From Rhea pennata (Eukaryota; Chordata; Aves; Rheiformes; Rheidae), in contig NC_084670.1 in assembly GCF_028389875.1 (NCBI RefSeq), positions 13,177,383-13,241,382 on the forward strand: a DNA stretch of 64,000 nt, in the 5' to 3' direction. Made by a program: the position numbers and the translations under genes. Position 1 is the first letter of the stretch. Each line of letters begins with the position of its first letter. Under the pieces are notes generated by a model. That model saw only the letters and a list, made by a program, of their open reading frames with translations, was not told the origin of the DNA and ran no database searches. Positions 58,101 through 64,000 of this stretch are shown here, piece by piece.

Positions 58101-61100
58101 CTCCTTCATGACTTAACCCTTTACCTTTTAGCCAGCAATAGCTTATCCTGTAATGTCTGTCTCTATAGACAGATCTCCTATGAACGTTTTAAACCTCATT
58201 CTCCACATGTAGGCTTAACCTTAGTTTCAATATATTATAGTGTCAATTATAGCATCAAATGAAAAGCCCAGTGCAAAAGGAGAAGCAGGCAACTAGCATG
58301 GCAGGGAAAAGAACATATTCTACTTTACCTTTGTAACAGGACCTGCATGGGCTTGATACTCATTGAACTCTGTGGGCAAAGGCAATGGGTACCTCATAGT
58401 TCGGATTGTTCCCAGAGAGGTACCAATAAACAGCATGTGCCCAGAATGAGAAACAGCTACTGCAGTATAAACAACATCAAAAGCAGGCACTTCATGCAGG
58501 ATCTGAAAAATAATAATTACACTATGTTCCAAAACACTGTTACTTAAGTAATTATGCAATGATTACTTGTTACATAACCAGTTGTGATATCACTACCTGA
58601 AGCTGAAGTTAAAAGAATCTGCATGCCTAGAATAGTAAAGCCATGAACAGCAATTAGTATTAAGCTTTATACATGCACACTCTTAAAATTTTAACTGAGT
58701 TAATTAATAAGTTAATTACTTCTGAAAAAAAATGTTTATTGCATAAAATTTACTATTGTTCCAGATAAAAAAATGGATGTAGCCCACAATAGTAGATGCA
58801 GTAAGTTCAGATTTCAGTAAAGCAGTCGGTACAATGTGGCAAAGTTATTTGGTTAGTGGAGGTAGAAGACTTTTAGAGAAATCCAAGTAAAGTTATAGAT
58901 ATAAAACTTCAAAAATTCTCAAGTATCATGGTAAAGTACATCAGAATATTAGCATAAAGAAAGTGTCAGTAAATACTGCAGTTACCAAAAACTGGTTGAT
59001 TCCTATTTGTCAAGTGGATGATGATTAAAGCAAACCACTAGTCCCCTCCCAGAGGTTAGCAAAATCATACAATGTTTGTTAGCTCACCGAAGACTCTGAA
59101 ATTTCTTTCAATGTTTGGTCAGATCCAACAGCAAAGATGATTCTGGCAAAGGGAGACAGAGCAATACTGCTGTACTTGCAGGACCTGAGCACGCACTCTG
59201 ACTCTCTTTTACCTGTCAACAAGTTCCACTCATAAACAGCACCATGTGTATCACAGGAGACCAGTTTAGCATCATCTGCACTCCATTTAACTGCACGTAT
59301 CTAGGGAAATTCAATGTTTACGTTACAGACATACAGGAAGATGTCATTTTACTGGGAAATACACGATAGTCTGGAATAATTCTTCTAAGTTTTATTTATG
59401 AAAAACCTAGATGCTTCTCAACTAATTGCCTTTTAGCATTAAAAAAAAAAACAGTAAGAATTACTCTGTGACCACACTGACAGACAAAAGCTTGTCCTAA
59501 TAATGATAAATGCATTTTATTTTAATAATTTATTATTGGGATACTTTATCCTCGTTCTGCTACCTGCCAACCCTTCTCTTTCAGTTTAAGAACAGACTCT
59601 TAATATGCATCTAGTGCAGTCATATGCTGAATATTAGTTAATCTCTGCACAAAGGAAACTGACCTTTGTATTTCTATTTTGAATTTTTGGATGCATTTTT
59701 GATCCAAGATTGTACTTTACCTTTTCAAAACATATCTTAAGTTTATCAGTTAGTGTTTATTTAAACCAGTCATATTTTATAAACTTTGTTTACTGACCTT
59801 CCCACTATGTCCTTTCAGATTATTAGTATTTTCGAAAGTGGTGGTGGAATAAATGTGAATCACATTTCCATTAACTGCAGCAAAAAGATGGCCTCCATTA
59901 CTGTATGCACACTAGAAAAAGAACATTATCACCCATTACTGAAGATGGAGTGGATATAAAAAATTCATGAACTGAATTCCACTGACATCATCTAATATCT
60001 GAATGCTACACAAAAACAAAATTCTGTGATATCATTTGGCTCTTACTGCTTTCTTAATTGATGCTTTCCCCTATAACATTCGCTCCTTCAGTATTTCTGA
60101 GCAGGTCATCCCTTCCACAGGTTCCCTGCTTCACAGTTTTGCATCAGTTTTCAGGTTCATTTTCCAACACTCAGAATCCTTTCCTCTCTGCTTTGATATC
60201 CTAAATCCTATTACGATTTACTGAAGAGGATCCTATCCCCTATCACGTTCTTCATCACTCTGCTCCCTATAACTTTCAGAACTCCCCAATACCATTTTTG
60301 AAACACTACTTACCTCTCTACAACCTCTCACAGCAAATTCCTTAAAAACGTGCATGTCCTCATACAATAGACTCATAAGTCGTAGTTTGTCAGAAAACCC
60401 AACCAAACAGAAAAGGCCAGTGGGATGAAGTGATACTGTATATGCTTCCTCCTGATACTGCTTATACAGCTCCAAAGTGCTGAAAGAGAGAACAATCACA
60501 CAGCATGCAACAGCACAAACACCCTATGCATACCTGATGGGAAAATATCTTGCCCAGCAGAGACAACTGCAGCTACAATCTTACTCTGCCTTATCCTTGA
60601 GGAAATGTGCTGCCAATCAGTTAAGTTATGATCACAGAGATATTATAGGAAACAAAAGCAAATCTGAACTCCCTGACTGACGGGCAAGGTGGGGTAAGTG
60701 CAACAGCAAATGCTTGCTTATTGCAATACAATGAGGAAGGTGAATGAACGTTTGGTTGCAAACATAGATACACAAACATCTGTTCTAAGATGTTCTTCCC
60801 TCTAAGGATCCTTAAAATCTGGACTCATTTTGCTGAAGAACAAGGGCCAGGAAGCAGGAGATACGACAACAATATCTTAAGACAAAGTTAAGTGAAACAC
60901 TCCTAAAGATTTTTTTTTCAAAAACATATGAGAAGTTTGACACAAAAATGGCACAACAAATACAAGCTTTGATTCTTTTCATATTGATCTTAAAGGGACT
61001 GCATATTCATGTTCCCCAAATCATGTTAATAAGACCATTTGTAACCCACACAAGAATTTTACTAAAACAACATGGTTGTTCATATATGAGACTGCTGCTG

Positions 61101-62537
61101 TTGCCTGCTAAATACAATATCCAGAAAAGCAAGAGATGATAAAAAACACGAAGGACTCTTTACTTGGTCTTGTAATTCCAGATGCGGACAGATCTGTCCA
61201 GGGAACAAGTAGCAACAATGGGTTTCCGAATACAGCTGTCCAGACCAGTGATCGAATCAGAATGTAATGGGAAATTCAGATATACAAAATGAGCTGTCTT
61301 CTCCTGAGAAACAATGAGAACATGGAAAAATCATAAATATGTCACTGTAGGCAGTTGATCAGGTGAGAAGTTTATTATAGCTTTTTGAATACAATAATCA
61401 GATGGACTTGAGGAAATCACGTAATCCTACCACTGAACAAGTCTAAACAAAGCCTTAGCAACACAACAATGTTAGAATCATATTTAACTTTTTAATTAGT
61501 AATCCAGAAAAGTGATGTAGGGAAGATTGGGTAGGCCTTACACACTAGTGAGAGCAGGACATAACTGCAGGTGTCCAAAGAAATGCAAGTTAAATAAAGA
61601 GTAAAACTGGACCTGCAAGAATTCAGTTAATACACTTACTTTCTGGGTAGATGGACATTTAAAAATAATCAAGTGCTAAGTAATAAGCAAATTAATCAGG
61701 ATGCTCGGTTACACCATGCTGGAAATTAACAGTCAGTAACATTTTGGGCTGCATGCACAAAAAGATCCTATAAGTATATAACTCCTTTCTATAAAGATCC
61801 TTTTGTATGACTGCATATAGGTTAGGTACTTAATTCCAAGCCTGTTAATTCTGTTACACTACATTTATCTTCTGTCATTGTATTTTTTAAATTCCTTTAC
61901 AGTACGGAATGTATTTCATTAACTTGTCTGTCACAGTAGGGTTTCTCTTCTAATTAGGACTTCAACAGCTTCTATTTTAGAGTAATATAAGATTCACATG
62001 GCTAACTTTTGGCTTTTTCATTACATTAACATTTCTGCCTATTACAGTGGAGCATAAATTGTACTAACAGTTGCATTAAAAATCCCTCTTTTAATCAACT
62101 GCTCTAACAGTAACATGCACACTTAAACAGTCTTAACAGTGTTCTTTATAGTTTTACTGAATAAAACCAGGTATTCAAATGTAGGTTTGCTTGAGCAAGG
62201 GACTTGTGAAATATAGCCCTCAGAGAATATGTAGAGCACTTTATTCCATACTTTAAAGGTTCAGACCCTAGTTAACGGATTTTACAATAACATATTACAG
62301 AAAGTGACACTGAATAGCCTGTGCAATGACAATACATCCCTTACCAGATGTATTGCTTGCGCAGTGTGATAAAATTGTACTCACTTTCACAATCTCAGTG
62401 GAAGGCATAGTAAACATGTAAAGCTGGTTTTTAGTTGTGCTAACAATCATTGTTTCCTCAGAGGGACTGAAGCATATACATATAATGTCCTCTCTGCCTG
62501 ACTGTTCTGATTCACTGTTGCAAAAGTCCCGAGGAAT
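43188..62537 (-). CDS. CFAP57: CFAP57 (WDR65), C-terminal 18 exons (5' end off window)
   Basis: This is CFAP57, a cilia- and flagella-associated protein of the axoneme linked to inner dynein arm placement. Exons in transcript order are 62385-62537, 61164-61303, 60314-60479, 59798-59911, 59088-59300, 58329-58502, 57391-57552, 56778-56933, 54540-54633, 53491-53681, 52166-52339, 50624-50782, 50043-50186, 48789-48905, 47657-47791, 47433-47576, 43655-43781 and 43188-43390. They total 2766 nt, an unbroken 921 residues plus stop, against 1250 in human. The N-terminal half is WD40 and the C-terminal half is long coiled coil. The exon string aligns with human CFAP57 segment by segment as I recall it ([68 protein letters not shown]). 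The first WD repeats (about 330 residues) lie beyond 64 kb. The last 1.4 kb of the window holds no exon I can see. Confidence 0.95.
43782..47432. other. CFAP57 intron between the second- and third-last exons
   Basis: This 3.65-kb intron is AT-rich. It contains a CR1 3'-end relic at about 46.34-46.50 kb. Nothing else is recognisable. Confidence 0.7.
46335..46500 (-). mobile_element. CR1-type 3'-end relic
   Basis: The + strand words AAGCCCTGACAGAAGTTCAT, CTAAACTAGTCTTAAAAGAC and GTGAAGGATTGGAAGATCAC follow the antisense 3' region of old sauropsid CR1 copies, where CCCTGACAG..TTTGTCTAACCT and CTTAAAAA..CCAGTGATGGAG occur in this order. It is heavily diverged. Borders are approximate. Confidence 0.5.
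55644..55682. repeat. (CAAA)n tetranucleotide microsatellite
   Basis: About eight perfect CAAA copies follow GCAAAACAAA and end in a run of A, in a CFAP57 intron. Confidence 0.9.
55930..56430 (+). mobile_element. CR1/L3-type LINE reverse-transcriptase relic, antisense to CFAP57
   Basis: The + strand translation [19 protein letters not shown], then [11 protein letters not shown], is a decayed CR1 RT opening (normally NKAPGPDNIHPRVLKEL). Downstream, GGACACACAGACGACACAAG, CATGGCTTTTGAGAAAGGAA and CTCACCAGGTGTTTCTGAAG continue the element in order with frameshifts. It lies in the 2.1-kb intron 54634-56777. It is truncated at both ends and non-functional. Confidence 0.75.
57656..57725 (-). mobile_element. 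CR1 3'-terminal fragment
   Basis: TTCACAGAATCAGTAAGGTT, then GGAAGGGACCTCTGGAGATC and ATCTAGTCCAACCCTCCTGC, is the antisense of the classic CR1 3' end. It is much better preserved than the RT relics, so it is a younger insertion. It gives the best hint that the organism is a bird or close relative. It sits in the CFAP57 intron 57553-58328. Confidence 0.85.
57874..57901. repeat. Perfect 12-bp inverted repeat with 4-bp loop
   Basis: AGTGTATTTCAC, spacer CATA, then GTGAAATACACT: twelve base pairs of perfect dyad symmetry, about 150 bp right of the CR1 fragment. It could form a hairpin in the CFAP57 pre-mRNA. Confidence 0.85.
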
Positions 62538-64000
62538 CTGCAGAAGGAATGCATTATACGGATAGTCCTGGTCTCTGTATTTTAGTAGTAGGCACTCACC
62601 CACACTTGTCATGCAATGCTACTCTAATAAGCATAAACATAATACCAGTAAGAAAACTTGGGTATTAAATAGTACGTAACCTCTGTAACAATATAGGACA
62701 AGACAACCTAATTGTATCTATAGCCACCAAAGTTCAAAAATTTCCAGTGGCCATTTCAGCAGTAATCTTAAAAATGGCATTAATCTACACAAACCAAAAT
62801 GGTAGCAGAAAAGAATAAGCAAAAAGTCTATCAAGTGTCAGAATTCAAAATGCCTGAAAACTGTGATTTCATAATAACAGTTCTTTGCAGGGTAACATTC
62901 AGGTTGGTAAGAGTCCTCTTTCAAGTGTCCCACATGAAGAACATTCCTGGTCAACAGACCACAGGGGCTACATGTTCACTTGCGATTCATGAGCTCTTCC
63001 TGTTTTAGACCCGGCTTCACAAGCCCCGGTCAACCGGTGGATTCCGATTCACAGCTCTCAAACCATGCATAGCTTAGAGCCATGCATATACAGACCTCAA
63101 GACAAAGCCACATCACTTGCATGGTAAAATGCCTGTGCTCTTTCCAATTTGAGGAATGATCTGCTATGGAAGGAGGTAAGTTGGCTGTGGCTGATGGCAC
63201 TGGGCTATCCCTGAATCCATCTCTGTCTATTCTTCCAAATAACCCAATGAAGAAACATGCATTTCCTGACCATTCCTAGAACTTCCTTGGGCCTAGGAAG
63301 TATGCAGTAGCTATGGTGTGACTCAGTCCTCTGAAAGCTTTGATGTGCAGCTTACATTTTTTTAAGACTGGCCAAAAGGGAAAGCCCACTGTGGAATCTA
63401 CATAAGTGGTATCTAAGAAGTTGCAGTGCTTGTAATGTCCTCTATACCTTCAACTGAAAAAGAGACTATGCACACACAGACCAAAAAATACCTTTTAGAC
63501 AATGCATGCACTCAAGTGGCAATAGCAAATTATTTTTTATCTAAAAAGATAATGTGCAAGTAATGACAATATTTAGTGAAACAGTGCCAGACAGATTAGA
63601 CCATTGGCTACTTCTCTGATGAACCCAAGACAAGCCAGACTTATGAAGCTTGTGTTTCAAGGTAGTAGGCACTTCAGACATGCTAGACTCAGCATCTGAA
63701 TGGCGACATTTAACTCAGACTGCACAGAATAGCTACCTTGGCTTGGGACAAGAAATCTTATGCTACTGTAATACTGCAGGGGACCAGCTGAAGAATAGAG
63801 GCATGGTCAATCCTTTATAGATTTTAAGGGAAGTTACAAGGACCAGTTCTTGCTTAGAAAATAGTAACTATTTTTTAGGTCTCACAAGATTACCCCTTTT
63901 CCCTACTAAAACAAGCTCTTCAGCTTTGGTATCCTGGCGGACAGATGTCACCAGCTAGACTGTATCAGTGTCACACATTACAGAATGAAGCCTTCAACAT
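62538..64000. other. CFAP57 intron at right edge
   Basis: Left of the preceding (off-window) CFAP57 exon. I found no splice-flanked coding stretch continuing the WD domain in these 1.46 kb, and no named repeat. Confidence 0.6.

Larger units (their letters stand above)
57391..62537 (-). other. CFAP57: CFAP57 WD40 exons (second propeller)
   Basis: Seven exons encode consecutive WD-type blades. Landmarks are [20 protein letters not shown] (62385-62537), [18 protein letters not shown] (61164-61303), [20 protein letters not shown] (60314-60479), [16 protein letters not shown] (59798-59911), [20 protein letters not shown] (59088-59300), [18 protein letters not shown] (58329-58502) and [19 protein letters not shown] (57391-57552). 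Several blades end in hydrophobic-tyrosine or tryptophan pairs rather than strict WD. The last exon then turns into the helical [20 protein letters not shown] linker. Confidence 0.93.

Noticed and set aside
62538-64000. A further CFAP57 WD exon at the right edge
   Set aside because: No splice-bounded frame continuing IPRDF upstream was found. The short ORFs lack WD features.

Overview
The window is nuclear genomic DNA from a vertebrate: short exons with GT/AG borders, large introns, CpG-rich promoter DNA and retroposon relics. All recognisable interspersed repeats are CR1-type LINE fragments, including a 3'-end piece at about 57.66 kb of the kind seen in birds and crocodilians. I saw no Alu, B1 or L1. 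With the compact spacing, this points to a sauropsid, most likely a bird. The species cannot be named from sequence alone.

Four genes are supported, in the order TIE1 (-), C1orf210/TEMP (+), TMEM125 (-), CFAP57 (-). As I recall it, human 1p34.2 has the same neighbours with the same relative orientations, so this looks like a conserved synteny block read from the opposite side.

Layout. 14-13649: the first 15 coding exons of TIE1, an endothelial receptor tyrosine kinase. They run from the signal peptide to the ATP-binding Lys of the kinase domain; the rest lies off the left edge. 13.65-19.4 kb: divergent intergenic DNA ending in a CpG island. 19723-24789: four exons of a 369-residue C1orf210 (TEMP) orthologue. 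It carries a signal peptide and a full leucine-rich-repeat ectodomain, which the 113-residue human protein lacks; this is the most interesting item here. 24.8-33.4 kb: mostly featureless intergenic DNA with an A32 tract, a GC-rich patch and an unassigned ORF. 33407-34069: single-exon TMEM125 (four membrane spans). 34.1-42.9 kb: intergenic DNA with AT-rich and simple repeats. 43188-62537: the last 18 coding exons of CFAP57 (WDR65), an axonemal WD-repeat and coiled-coil protein; its N-terminal exons lie off the right edge.

The genes do not form one pathway. TIE1 acts in endothelium, CFAP57 in motile cilia, and TEMP and TMEM125 are small membrane proteins. Exon borders were set by hand from splice signals plus reading-frame continuity. 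Every exon set closes in frame: TIE1 859 codons plus 1 nt, TEMP 370 codons, CFAP57 922 codons.
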